A DNA stretch of 49,270 nucleotides from an uncultured Prevotella sp. GTDB taxonomy: Bacteria; Bacteroidota; Bacteroidia; Bacteroidales; Bacteroidaceae. Every line of letters begins with the position of its first letter. Within the stretch, counting starts at the first letter, position 1. Below are positions 8,027 to 15,984 of this stretch, piece after piece. The notes beneath the pieces were generated by a model that saw only the letters and a list, made by a program, of their open reading frames with translations, did not search any database and was not told where the DNA came from. Position numbers and translations under genes: made by a program. The stretch lies in contig CAMWVS010000019.1 of assembly GCA_947177775.1 (NCBI GenBank), forward strand, positions 1 through 49,270, read 5' to 3'.

Positions 8027-11000
8027 ATGACAAAAGGTAAGATCCTTAGATTGGTCCTTCTCGTGCTCTGTCTGTCCGGAATCGTTCCGGCCAGCGCAGC
8101 CTTCAAGGACATCAAGCTCGATCTCACGGGACAGTGGCTTCTCACCGACGATGAGTTTGCCAACAGACCCAACGTCGAGTTCGGAATCGTCATCGCTGAC
8201 GACGGAACGGCAACACGCGTGGAAGCGACAGACGCTTCCGCCAGCGCTGTCATCAGCGGCAAGTATCACAACGACCACGGATGGGGGGGCGCCAAACTGA
8301 TAGTTCCCGTTGACGGCATGGTGAAGATCGGTGTAGGCAACTGCGACTATGCCGGCCACACCATCAAGGTGACCGACGCCGCCGGAAACGAGGTGGCGTC
8401 CTTCGCAACGGAGAAAACCGGATGCTGGAAAAACAGCAAGGACGACGCCCACGCCACTTTCGGCTACTACCGCGGCGAGGCCACCACGCTGACCATCACC
8501 ACGAGCAGCTACACCCCGTATCTCTCGGTGGAAGCCGTTTCAGAGGCGCCCACAGAGGCAACGGTGAGCTACACGATGGGCACCACAGAGGCAATCGGCA
8601 CACTGCCAACCGGCATCAAGGCCGATCTCGGCACGGACTACACCCTGCCGAAGAACTTTACGCTCTACGCTGAGGGCAAGACCCTCACGGCATGGACCGA
8701 CGGCACGGACAGCTATGCTCCCGGTCAGACCATCAAGCTGGAGAAGGACCTCGAGCTGTCGCCCGTATTCACAGCCAACGCCATAGCGCTCGCCGACCGC
8801 ACCGACGCCGTGACACTCAATTTCGACTTCCAGCGTCAGAACGGTGCGCCGAACATCAGCTATCAGAACGTCACCGGTTTTTGGGTGACACAGGCCACAA
8901 TCAATGGAGAGACCATCGACGTGAAGCTCGACTTCGACACCAACAACGGCGGCAAGATTGCCAACGGCAACTGGACAGACTGGTGTCAGATGAACGCCGG
9001 CACAAAGCTGACCGTTCCCTCATGCAAAGGCGCCACAATCTCACTTGAGGCATACAGCACCATCACCACAACGACCATCGACGGCCAGACAGACTACACT
9101 CAGGGAACAACCGTCAGCTACACCATCGGCGGCACGGCCGAGACTATAGACATCGTTATCGGCGACGGTTCTTACTACCGCACAGTGAAAATCACGCTGC
9201 CCGTGGTAAACACTCCCGGCGGAAATACATACACCGACGAGCCTGTGACCGTGACATGGCCGATGAACGACAGTTCCCAACCGGGAAAATATACATCGAC
9301 ACTTGACGATGCTTTCTCTATCGTTTCGTTCGATCCGGGCATCACAACCCTCCACGCCACCAAGCCCCTCGCAAGTATCACTGACGGCAACGCACAAGAA
9401 GTGACCAAAGGTCTGAACTTTGCAACTGGTGCCGACAAGGGCGACATACTCACATGGAGCATCAAGCCGGCACAGGGTATCACGTTCACACCCGCAAGAC
9501 TCACCGGATATGTCAACCGCGACGGAACGGACTCAGAGAACGGTATCACCGTATCGGCACGCATGGGCGACGGAGCTGTCATCAAGCTCGGAACATGGAC
9601 CGCACTGCGCAGCGGCAAGACCTCTTCACAAAAGCCCTACGACGCTACGGCCATCTACCAGTATGACATCACGCTGACCGAAGAACAGCAGGCTGCCCTC
9701 ACAGGAGCCGAGACATTCTATCTGACCTCGACTGTCGGTGTGAACGCCGGCAAGAGCGGCATCTTCGGCGAAGTGACCATATCGGGAACAGTCACAGGAA
9801 CCGTGGCCGACGTAGCCAAATACACCCTCGCTCTGAAGGCCAGTCCCGAGGAAGCAGGAACCGTCAGCGCCTATCCCAAGGCCGACGAATATGACGAAGG
9901 CTCCGAGGTACAGCTCACAGCAACCAAGAACTTCGGCTATCGCTTCCTGAACTGGACCGACGCCGAGGGCAATGTGGTCAGCGAAGACGCCAAGTTCACA
10001 TACACCATGAACGGCAACGCCGAGCTGACTGCCCACTACGAGGCCGTGAATACATACGCTCTCAACTATGACGTGGCCGGAGGAGCCAACCTCTACATGG
10101 TGGAAGCCACACCGTCTCCCACCGTCATCGACGGCAAGAACATGTATGAAGAGGGCACAAGAGTGATCCTCACGGCATCTTCAAACCCCATCCTGACCTT
10201 CACCAACTGGAGCAACGGAGAAACAGGAGCCGAGATTGCCATCGACATAACCTCCGACTATGACGTGACGGCCAACTACGATGCCATCGACTTCGTGGCA
10301 GCATGGGACTTCGAACTGGCTGGCAACGACGGCCGCAAGGCTGACTTCTTCAGCGCCGACAACGACGTGGCACAGCTCGTGATGCGCAACGAGGCCGGCG
10401 AGACATCAGGCTGGCTCGACAAAAGCAACTCGGCCGGCGGATACGAGGGACGTCCCGGCGCCGTCAACTGGCGCACAACGGGTATCGGCGACTACTACTG
10501 GCAGACCGTGCTCAACTGCGAAGCCTTCACCGGCATCACCGTGAAGACAGCAATGACCTACAACTTCAACGCCTACCAGACCTACAACGTTGACTATTCG
10601 CTCGACGGAACCAACTGGAGAACAGCCGGACAGGTCAAGATTCCGGGACCCAAGGCATGGGCTGACGCCGAAATCCAGCTGCCCGCAGAATGCAACAACC
10701 AGCCAAGCCTCTATCTGCGCTGGATTGCCGACAAGAGTTCTGCCATCGACGGAACTAAGTCTGCCAACGACGGAGCATGCCTCGGTGCGACATGGATTAT
10801 AGGTACGGCACAGATCGTTGACGACGGCAAGGCTCCCGAGCTTGTCTCCACCGTACCGGCAGAAGGCGCAGACAACGCCTCGGCCAACGGCAAGATTGTC
10901 CTGACGTTCAACGAGAAAGTGAAGGTGACCGCCGACGCCGTTGCCACCCTCGGCTCGCAGACTCTCAGCCCCACCGTTTCGGGCAAAACCGTTATTTTCG

Positions 11001-12478
11001 AGTATAAGGGTCTGGAATATTCAACCGGATATACCTTCAACCTGCCGGCAAACACCGTTTCCGACCTCACGGACAACTACATGGCTGAACCGATAGCCAT
11101 CAACTTCACGACCAAGACACGTCCTGCCGTCACCAAGGCACTCTACGACTTCATCGTGCCCGACAACGGAACATTCAACGAGGCCATCATCGCCGCAAAC
11201 AGCCGTGCCGACAAGTCAAAGCGCTTCTACATCTTCGTGAAGGACGGCTCCTACAAGGCAGCCAACATCGAAGGTGCAACCGTTGTCGGCTCTGACGGAA
11301 ACTCCTATCCGTCCGTGACGACCAACCTCACCGCATCCAACGTCTCCATCATCGGCGAGAGCATGGACGGCACAACCGTCTACAACGAACCGACGAACGT
11401 GATCGAAGGACTTGGAAAGGCAACCAACCTCTGCATCCAGAACAACGTCGTCAACACCTATCTGCAGGACATCAAGCTCACCCACACCCTCGGTGACAAC
11501 GGCCGCGTGGCCGTGCTTCAGGACCGCGGTAACAAGACCATCTGCAAGAACGTCTGCCTCGACGGCTATCAGGACACGTACTACAGCAACATGAACAGCT
11601 CACGCTTCTACTTCGAGACATCCACACTCGGAGGCCGCGTTGACTTCCTCTGCGGTGGCGGCGACGTCATCTACAACCAGTGTGACCTCATCGTCAAGGG
11701 CGACGGCACCAAGATCACCGCCGCCGGCACACCGGCACAGTATGGCTACGTCATGCTCGACTGTACGATAAAGGGCGACAGCAAGTTCGACGGCAAGTTC
11801 ACCCTCGGACGTCCGTGGAGCCAAGGCGCATGCCGCGTCCAGTACATCAACACCACGATGAACATTCTGCCGACGGCAGCCGGATGGGATGAGATGAGCG
11901 GCGGATGGCCCACAGCCTTCAAGGAGTACAACAGCCACACGGCAAGCGGCACCGCCGTAAGTCTCGCCAACCGCAAGACGGTCTTCGGCGACGGCCATGA
12001 AGTGGACACCCGCACACCGCTGACAGCAGCCGAAGTGGCCGAACTGACCATCGCCAACGTGATGGGCGGCAACGACGACTGGGATCCCACGGCAGCCACC
12101 GAGCAGGCTTCCGCTCCCACCAACGTCTCCATTGACGGAACGTCGCTGACATGGGCCGAGAGCAACTATGTTCTCCTCTGGGCTGTATGCAAGAACGGCA
12201 AAGTTGTGGCCTTCACGACAGAACCTTCCTACACCGTTGACGACGCTGAAGCCACATGGTCAGTGCGCGCAGCCAACGAGATGGGAGGACTGGGCGAAGC
12301 CGCTATCGCATCAATAGGTTCGGCCATCAGCACAGTAAACGTTGAAGGCACAAACGCCGTCAGGACAGAATACTACAATCTGCAGGGCATACGCGTCAAC
12401 GAGTCATACCGTGGCACCGTCATCCGCGTCCAGACGCTGGAGAACGGCAGCAAGACAACGACAAAGCTCAACAGATAA
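8027..12478 (+). CDS. Large secreted multidomain CE8 pectin methylesterase
   Basis: 1483-aa exported protein with a C-terminal CE8 domain (about 1037-1338), which removes methyl esters from homogalacturonan so that lyases can act. CE8 landmarks are YQDTYY with Asp1183, VDFLCGGGDV with Asp1206 and LGRPW with Arg1262, matching the two catalytic Asp and the Arg of the family. A signal peptide (KILRLVLLVLCLSGIVPASA) begins the protein. Between them are beta-rich modules: two InlB-like B-repeats (about 600-750; FLNWTDAEG and FTNWSNGE), a lectin-like beta-sandwich (about 760-930), and an SbsA/Big_5-type Ig-like domain (about 935-1035; ISTVPAEGADNASANG-like). The C-terminus repeats the RTEYYNLQGIRV tail of the upstream PL1. 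CE8 enzymes are usually 300-400 aa, so most of this chain is accessory and probably serves binding or surface display. Confidence 0.88.
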   Translation: MTKGKILRLVLLVLCLSGIVPASAAFKDIKLDLTGQWLLTDDEFANRPNVEFGIVIADDGTATRVEATDASASAVISGKYHNDHGWGGAKLIVPVDGMVKIGVGNCDYAGHTIKVTDAAGNEVASFATEKTGCWKNSKDDAHATFGYYRGEATTLTITTSSYTPYLSVEAVSEAPTEATVSYTMGTTEAIGTLPTGIKADLGTDYTLPKNFTLYAEGKTLTAWTDGTDSYAPGQTIKLEKDLELSPVFTANAIALADRTDAVTLNFDFQRQNGAPNISYQNVTGFWVTQATINGETIDVKLDFDTNNGGKIANGNWTDWCQMNAGTKLTVPSCKGATISLEAYSTITTTTIDGQTDYTQGTTVSYTIGGTAETIDIVIGDGSYYRTVKITLPVVNTPGGNTYTDEPVTVTWPMNDSSQPGKYTSTLDDAFSIVSFDPGITTLHATKPLASITDGNAQEVTKGLNFATGADKGDILTWSIKPAQGITFTPARLTGYVNRDGTDSENGITVSARMGDGAVIKLGTWTALRSGKTSSQKPYDATAIYQYDITLTEEQQAALTGAETFYLTSTVGVNAGKSGIFGEVTISGTVTGTVADVAKYTLALKASPEEAGTVSAYPKADEYDEGSEVQLTATKNFGYRFLNWTDAEGNVVSEDAKFTYTMNGNAELTAHYEAVNTYALNYDVAGGANLYMVEATPSPTVIDGKNMYEEGTRVILTASSNPILTFTNWSNGETGAEIAIDITSDYDVTANYDAIDFVAAWDFELAGNDGRKADFFSADNDVAQLVMRNEAGETSGWLDKSNSAGGYEGRPGAVNWRTTGIGDYYWQTVLNCEAFTGITVKTAMTYNFNAYQTYNVDYSLDGTNWRTAGQVKIPGPKAWADAEIQLPAECNNQPSLYLRWIADKSSAIDGTKSANDGACLGATWIIGTAQIVDDGKAPELVSTVPAEGADNASANGKIVLTFNEKVKVTADAVATLGSQTLSPTVSGKTVIFEYKGLEYSTGYTFNLPANTVSDLTDNYMAEPIAINFTTKTRPAVTKALYDFIVPDNGTFNEAIIAANSRADKSKRFYIFVKDGSYKAANIEGATVVGSDGNSYPSVTTNLTASNVSIIGESMDGTTVYNEPTNVIEGLGKATNLCIQNNVVNTYLQDIKLTHTLGDNGRVAVLQDRGNKTICKNVCLDGYQDTYYSNMNSSRFYFETSTLGGRVDFLCGGGDVIYNQCDLIVKGDGTKITAAGTPAQYGYVMLDCTIKGDSKFDGKFTLGRPWSQGACRVQYINTTMNILPTAAGWDEMSGGWPTAFKEYNSHTASGTAVSLANRKTVFGDGHEVDTRTPLTAAEVAELTIANVMGGNDDWDPTAATEQASAPTNVSIDGTSLTWAESNYVLLWAVCKNGKVVAFTTEPSYTVDDAEATWSVRAANEMGGLGEAAIASIGSAISTVNVEGTNAVRTEYYNLQGIRVNESYRGTVIRVQTLENGSKTTTKLNR

Positions 12479-12512
12479 TCATAGCGAAAGCCTATAACCT
12501 CTGAAATAGATT

Positions 12513-12562
12513 GAGACTCCCCTGCCCCGCCCCGACGGCGGACGCAGGGGAGTCTCTTTTTT
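12513..12562 (+). terminator. Rho-independent terminator after the CE8 gene
   Basis: Perfect 13-bp arms, GAGACTCCCCTGC at 12513-12525 and its complement at 12544-12556, with an 18-nt loop, are followed directly by six T. Confidence 0.9.
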
Positions 12563-12893
12563 GTCTGGGATTTTTTTCGAGTAGGGAGAAAACACATAAG
12601 GATGTCCCTACAATGTGCTTCTCTGCATTTTGACACGCCCTCTTCCCACTACAGCATGAAGACGTTTCCCAACTATCAGAAAACGATTGACAAAAAACAC
12701 TGAAAATGCCCTCTGAACAGCATCAAAAAGGGGCGCTCCCAAAAATATTTCACCGTAGACCGCAAATATCGGAATTTTGAACGTGCAAACATAAGCAACT
12801 GTCATTCAACCACTTGCCTTTATTTCCCGAAATCTGTGCAACCTTAAGACACCGAAAAACCACTCTTTTACGCTAAAAAGTGATCATTTTCCA

Positions 12894-13002
12894 TGCCGTA
12901 AGGGCTTCCCGGGGTTGCAACGGGGCCGCTTTCGTCTTGCAACGGGGCCGTTGTTGCAATGCCGTAAGGCCTCCGTTGCAACCCCGGGAGGCCCTTACGG
13001 CA
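12894..13002. repeat. Long GC-rich palindrome with internal TTGCAACGGGGCCG copies
   Basis: Arms of 30 nt at 12894-12923 (starting TGCCGTAAGGGC) and 12973-13002 pair with one mismatch. The 49-nt interior contains a second TTGCAACGGGGCCG and another GCCGTAAGGCC, so alternative foldings are possible. It resembles a REP/BIME-like or foldback intergenic element. Confidence 0.8.
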
Positions 13003-13099
13003 GAACCGGCTCATTTCCGACATGCCTCCGATGCCTTTCCGGCGCTGTAGAACAGGATTTTCATTTGTCACCGGTTTTTGCGCAGCAATGTTTACAAAA

Positions 13100-13123
13100 G
13101 GAGCATGCTTTCCGGCATGCTCC
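13100..13123. repeat. Perfect 9-bp hairpin GGAGCATGC
   Basis: GGAGCATGC at 13100-13108 pairs with GCATGCTCC at 13115-13123 over a 6-nt loop, followed by GGTTTTC. It could be a weak terminator or part of the repeat element around it. Confidence 0.5.
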
Positions 13124-13223
13124 GGTTTTCAACATCAGTCCCCCAGACATCGGGTGAACCTCTCTCCCGAGCGGATGTGTCAATATGCTTCATCTGCATT
13201 TTGACACAGCCACATAGCGAAAC

Positions 13224-13268
13224 GAAAAACGGGCCGTCTGGCAGACTGTCACTGCCACACGACCCGTT
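13224..13268 (-). terminator. Rho-independent terminator after the second PL1 gene
   Basis: Arms of 17 nt (13228-13244 and 13252-13268, two mismatches, one a possible G-U) with a 7-nt loop. On the - strand the stem runs into TTTTT. It lies 35 nt past the stop codon. Confidence 0.8.
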
Positions 13269-13302
13269 CTACGGTATGTCGGGAAACGGTTTTCCCAACC
13301 TT

Positions 13303-15399
13303 TTATCTTATCACGACCTTCTTCTTGTTGATGATGTAGACTCCCTTGGAGAGTGAGCGGACATCACCGGTGACGAGGCGTCCGTCGAGGGTGTAGACGC
13401 GTGTGTCAGCACCTGAGAGGGCTGAAGGTGCGTAGATTTCCTCTATACCGGAAGAAGTTCCGGCTGACAGCGTCATGTTCATCACGACCTGGTTGTCGCC
13501 GCTGAAACGGACAAGGAGCGAGCCGGTGACCGGCTGTGACAGTGTCACGATTTGGGTCTTGGCCTCCGCTGCGTCATTACCGTCGAAGGTGTAGTCCGTC
13601 GCGCCATATGTATCACCGCCGAACTTGGCCAGATAAGCCGTTGAGCCGGCAGTGTTGCAGTAGCCTGTAAACCTTCCGCCGGTGATTGTGATTCCTTCCG
13701 GGATATTCACAGTATAATCGAAGTTACGTGAATACTTGATACCCTGCATGCCGCATCCCTTGCCTGTAGAATAGCCTTTGCCTGAAGCAGTGATGCGGAA
13801 GCCGTTGGCGAAGTTCCAGTTGTCATCGGTCGACGTATCCGGAGAAATCTCATAGTCGGTGACTTCCTCCACATACTGAATGTCTCCCTCTATAGTTCCG
13901 CCTGCATTCTGGGCTGCCGTGATGTCGGCAACGAGGCTGTTGAGATAGTTCTCCAGATTTGTATAGCCATTGGCTGCTGTCAGCGGACCGTCAGAAGCGT
14001 CATTGGGATTGAGCCCGTTGGCCGTTTCCCAGGCATCGGGCATACCGTCACCGTCTTTATCGACAGGAGCTTCGGTGCTGACAAGCGTCGGCCATGCACT
14101 CCAGTCGGCCGGAGCTCCGGCCGGCTTGTTGTCGTCCTGAGAATTGACGAAACCCTTGCTCAGTCCTGAACCTGTATATGTCGCCTTGCCGTCACGTGTG
14201 TCGCTGACCATGAGTTCATCGAATGTGTCGCGGCTCAGACTCGCTCCGGCGTATGCCAGAACACGTTCGTAGGCGTCGGCCGCACTGTGGGTCGTAGTAA
14301 CGACGAAAGGCATTGGCGACTCCAGCTTTATGGTATCCTTTGTCTTGGCGGTGAACGTTCCGTCACATCCGTTGGCGTCAACCTGATTGATTACGCCGTA
14401 TGTCCAGTTGTCGCTGTTGACTGTCGAATATTTGGAGTTGTAGTTACCCGTAACATAGTATTTTCCCCAAAGATGGAGAGCGGGTGCGTATGCGGGATAT
14501 GTGTTCACGTAAGACTGGGTCCGCACGCCGACGCCGGCGATGCGATAGCCCTTCTTGTCCGTCGGTGTGCCGGGGCCGGGCTTATAGTAGTTGTTGACGA
14601 TATTGACAGTCATGCCCTCGCCACCGTAACATCCGTTACCGCCGAAGTTGTAGATGACGTTGTTGCGCATGTCCATACGTTCGTCAAGCTGTGTCGTGGG
14701 ACGCGGGCCGAGACGCGGTGTGCGGCTGCCGTGGTGGACAAGCAGATTGTGGTGGAACGACGCACCGGCGCCACCCCAGTTGCCGCCATAACCGTGGGCA
14801 CCCTTGGTATGGCCTGAATTGACAAGACTCTGGGCAACGAGACACCACTGGAGAGTTGTGTTCTTGTTGCCGAGGAACGAGCAACACTCGTCGATGCTCC
14901 AGCTGACGGAACAGTGGTCAATCATTATGTTCTCGCTGTCAAGACCGCCGAAGCCGTCCCATCCGTCGGCACCGTCTTTAAGGACATACTTGTTGCCGAG
15001 ACGGAAACGCATGTAGCGCACGATGACATTGTTGCCCTTGACGGCCACCGGATAGTCAGCCAGACAGATACCGCCACCGGGAGCGGTCTGGCCGGCCACG
15101 GTGGTGTTGCCGGGAATGGAAAGAGCAGACTCAAGATGAATCGTTCCCGAGACATCGAAGACAATCGTCTTGGATCCCTTCTGTTCCAAAGCCCAACGCA
15201 AAGAACCTTCACCTGAGTCATTGAGATTGGTCACATGATAGACGGCACCGCCACGGCCTCCGGTCACATAGCGTCCGAAACCTTCGGCACCGGGAAAGGC
15301 CGGTGTCTTCTCCTGTGCGTCCTGCGCCATAGCCGGAACGCCGGCCGCGGAGAGCAGAAGCGCAACTGCGCCTACTGCGAGTTTTCCTTTTAGATTCAT
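13303..15399 (-). CDS. Secreted PL1-family pectate lyase (second copy) with C-terminal beta-sandwich
   Basis: 698-aa secreted lyase of the same family as the protein at 5959. The ATG at 15399 (MNLKGKLAVGAVALLLSAAG signal peptide) is preferred over the in-frame TTG at 15405. Shared motifs are TPAFPGAEGFGRYVTGGRGG, HCSVSWSIDE, GHTKGAHGYGG and, near residue 225, SRTPRLGPR with the catalytic-base region. A DKDGDGMPDAWE calcium-type motif is at about 446-457. Unlike the first copy it has an extra domain at about 530-660 that looks like a small carbohydrate-binding beta-sandwich. It ends in a tail (VYTLDGRLV ... KGVYIINKKKVVIR) close to type IX-like sorting tails. It is a single-gene unit with its own promoter and terminator. 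The two lyases may differ in preferred methylation or in endo versus exo action; this cannot be told from sequence. Confidence 0.9.
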   Translation of the reverse strand: MNLKGKLAVGAVALLLSAAGVPAMAQDAQEKTPAFPGAEGFGRYVTGGRGGAVYHVTNLNDSGEGSLRWALEQKGSKTIVFDVSGTIHLESALSIPGNTTVAGQTAPGGGICLADYPVAVKGNNVIVRYMRFRLGNKYVLKDGADGWDGFGGLDSENIMIDHCSVSWSIDECCSFLGNKNTTLQWCLVAQSLVNSGHTKGAHGYGGNWGGAGASFHHNLLVHHGSRTPRLGPRPTTQLDERMDMRNNVIYNFGGNGCYGGEGMTVNIVNNYYKPGPGTPTDKKGYRIAGVGVRTQSYVNTYPAYAPALHLWGKYYVTGNYNSKYSTVNSDNWTYGVINQVDANGCDGTFTAKTKDTIKLESPMPFVVTTTHSAADAYERVLAYAGASLSRDTFDELMVSDTRDGKATYTGSGLSKGFVNSQDDNKPAGAPADWSAWPTLVSTEAPVDKDGDGMPDAWETANGLNPNDASDGPLTAANGYTNLENYLNSLVADITAAQNAGGTIEGDIQYVEEVTDYEISPDTSTDDNWNFANGFRITASGKGYSTGKGCGMQGIKYSRNFDYTVNIPEGITITGGRFTGYCNTAGSTAYLAKFGGDTYGATDYTFDGNDAAEAKTQIVTLSQPVTGSLLVRFSGDNQVVMNMTLSAGTSSGIEEIYAPSALSGADTRVYTLDGRLVTGDVRSLSKGVYIINKKKVVIR

Positions 15400-15531
15400 A
15401 ATCAATTATTTTCGTTTGTTGTTTTAGTCTTCTGATGTTTCACTGTTCATGCCGTCTTCGGGCAGGTGTCTCGGGCCTGTAAAATAAACAAATCGGATCA
15501 ACGGAGCACCCGCGGCAAACTGCAGATATTG

Positions 15532-15572
15532 CAAAGATACGGATAAAATATTATATACATGATTACTTTTTG
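15532..15572 (-). promoter_or_regulatory. Promoter of the second PL1 gene with A-rich upstream box
   Basis: The -7 box TATCTTTG is at 15532-15539 on the - strand. A CAAAAAGTAATC 12-mer (15561-15572) lies exactly 21 nt upstream, the same geometry as the CAAAAAAGCCAC boxes of the CE8 and susC-like genes. The segment between box and -7 also shares TATAYAATATTTTAT with the susC-like promoter. The leader is about 125 nt. Confidence 0.55.
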
Positions 15573-15871
15573 GCGGTAATTGCGTATTTTTTTGATTGTT
15601 GCGTTCACTTTGTCCCTCCAAAAAAATATCTGTGCACGAAACAGCCCGAAACCAGTCTTTCCATGGATAAGTTCATGTCAGGTCCGTCCCACTTTTTTCT
15701 ACGGAACATAAAGAATGGACCACTGTCATATATATTCGTGAACAGAATCAAAAAATACGCTGTTCGGATATTCACCCTCATATACTCTACTATACGAACA
15801 TGATACCGACAACCCTATGATTGCTCATCGGACTATTGGCTCTCAACGGATAGGAAGAAACCGTATAATAA

Positions 15872-15907
15872 AGAAATCCGCTGTTCATACTTGAACAACG
15901 GATTTCT
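15872..15907 (-). terminator. Hairpin, likely terminator of the susCD operon
   Basis: Arms AGAAATCCGCTGTTCA (15872-15887) and its near complement (15892-15907, one mismatch) have a 4-nt loop. On the - strand the stem leads into TTTATTATACGG, a modest T-rich tract. It lies 78 nt past the last gene of the operon. Confidence 0.55.
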
Positions 15908-15930
15908 CTATTCTTGCCACATTCCCCATA

Positions 15931-15946
15931 TTTTTTTTGGGGGGGG
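15931..15946. repeat. Homopolymer run T8-G8
   Basis: Eight T (15931-15938) are followed by eight G (15939-15946), 38 nt past the stop of the lipoprotein gene. Such G runs slip easily in replication and sequencing. Confidence 0.8.
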
Positions 15947-15984
15947 AACTAAAAATGGCATTTAACCCATATCATTTCTATGAA

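Larger units (their letters stand above)
12609..13212. repeat. Segment bounded by short direct repeats
   Basis: A sequence reading CAATGTGCTTCTCTGC then ATTTTGACACGCC near 12610-12638 recurs with few changes (CAATATGCTTCATCTGC, ATTTTGACACAGCC) near 13182-13211. The copies are in the same orientation about 570 bp apart and enclose the palindrome at 12894-13002. This could be a small non-coding mobile or repetitive element, or simply two copies of an intergenic repeat. Confidence 0.55.
12479..13302. other. 824-bp repeat-rich gap between convergent CE8 and PL1 genes
   Basis: No real gene is seen; the short ORFs here have no family features. The gap holds terminators for both flanking genes, a pair of short direct repeats about 570 bp apart, a long GC-rich palindrome and a smaller hairpin. 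These are listed separately. 12640-12890 is AT-rich and otherwise unexplained. Confidence 0.7.
15573..15984. other. Intergenic region between the second PL1 gene and the sus operon end
   Basis: I see no supported gene here; the 77-codon open frame at 15570-15803 has no family features. The region carries a hairpin at 15872-15907 and an 8-T/8-G homopolymer run at 15931-15946. Confidence 0.6.

Noticed and set aside
12608..12805. 65-codon ORF in the repeat-rich gap
   Set aside because: It begins and ends within repeat sequence and shows no domain; the hydrophobic stretch alone is not enough.
15570..15803. 77-codon ORF between the second PL1 gene and the sus operon
   Set aside because: It overlaps the promoter and A-rich box of the PL1 gene and has no homology features or own start signals.
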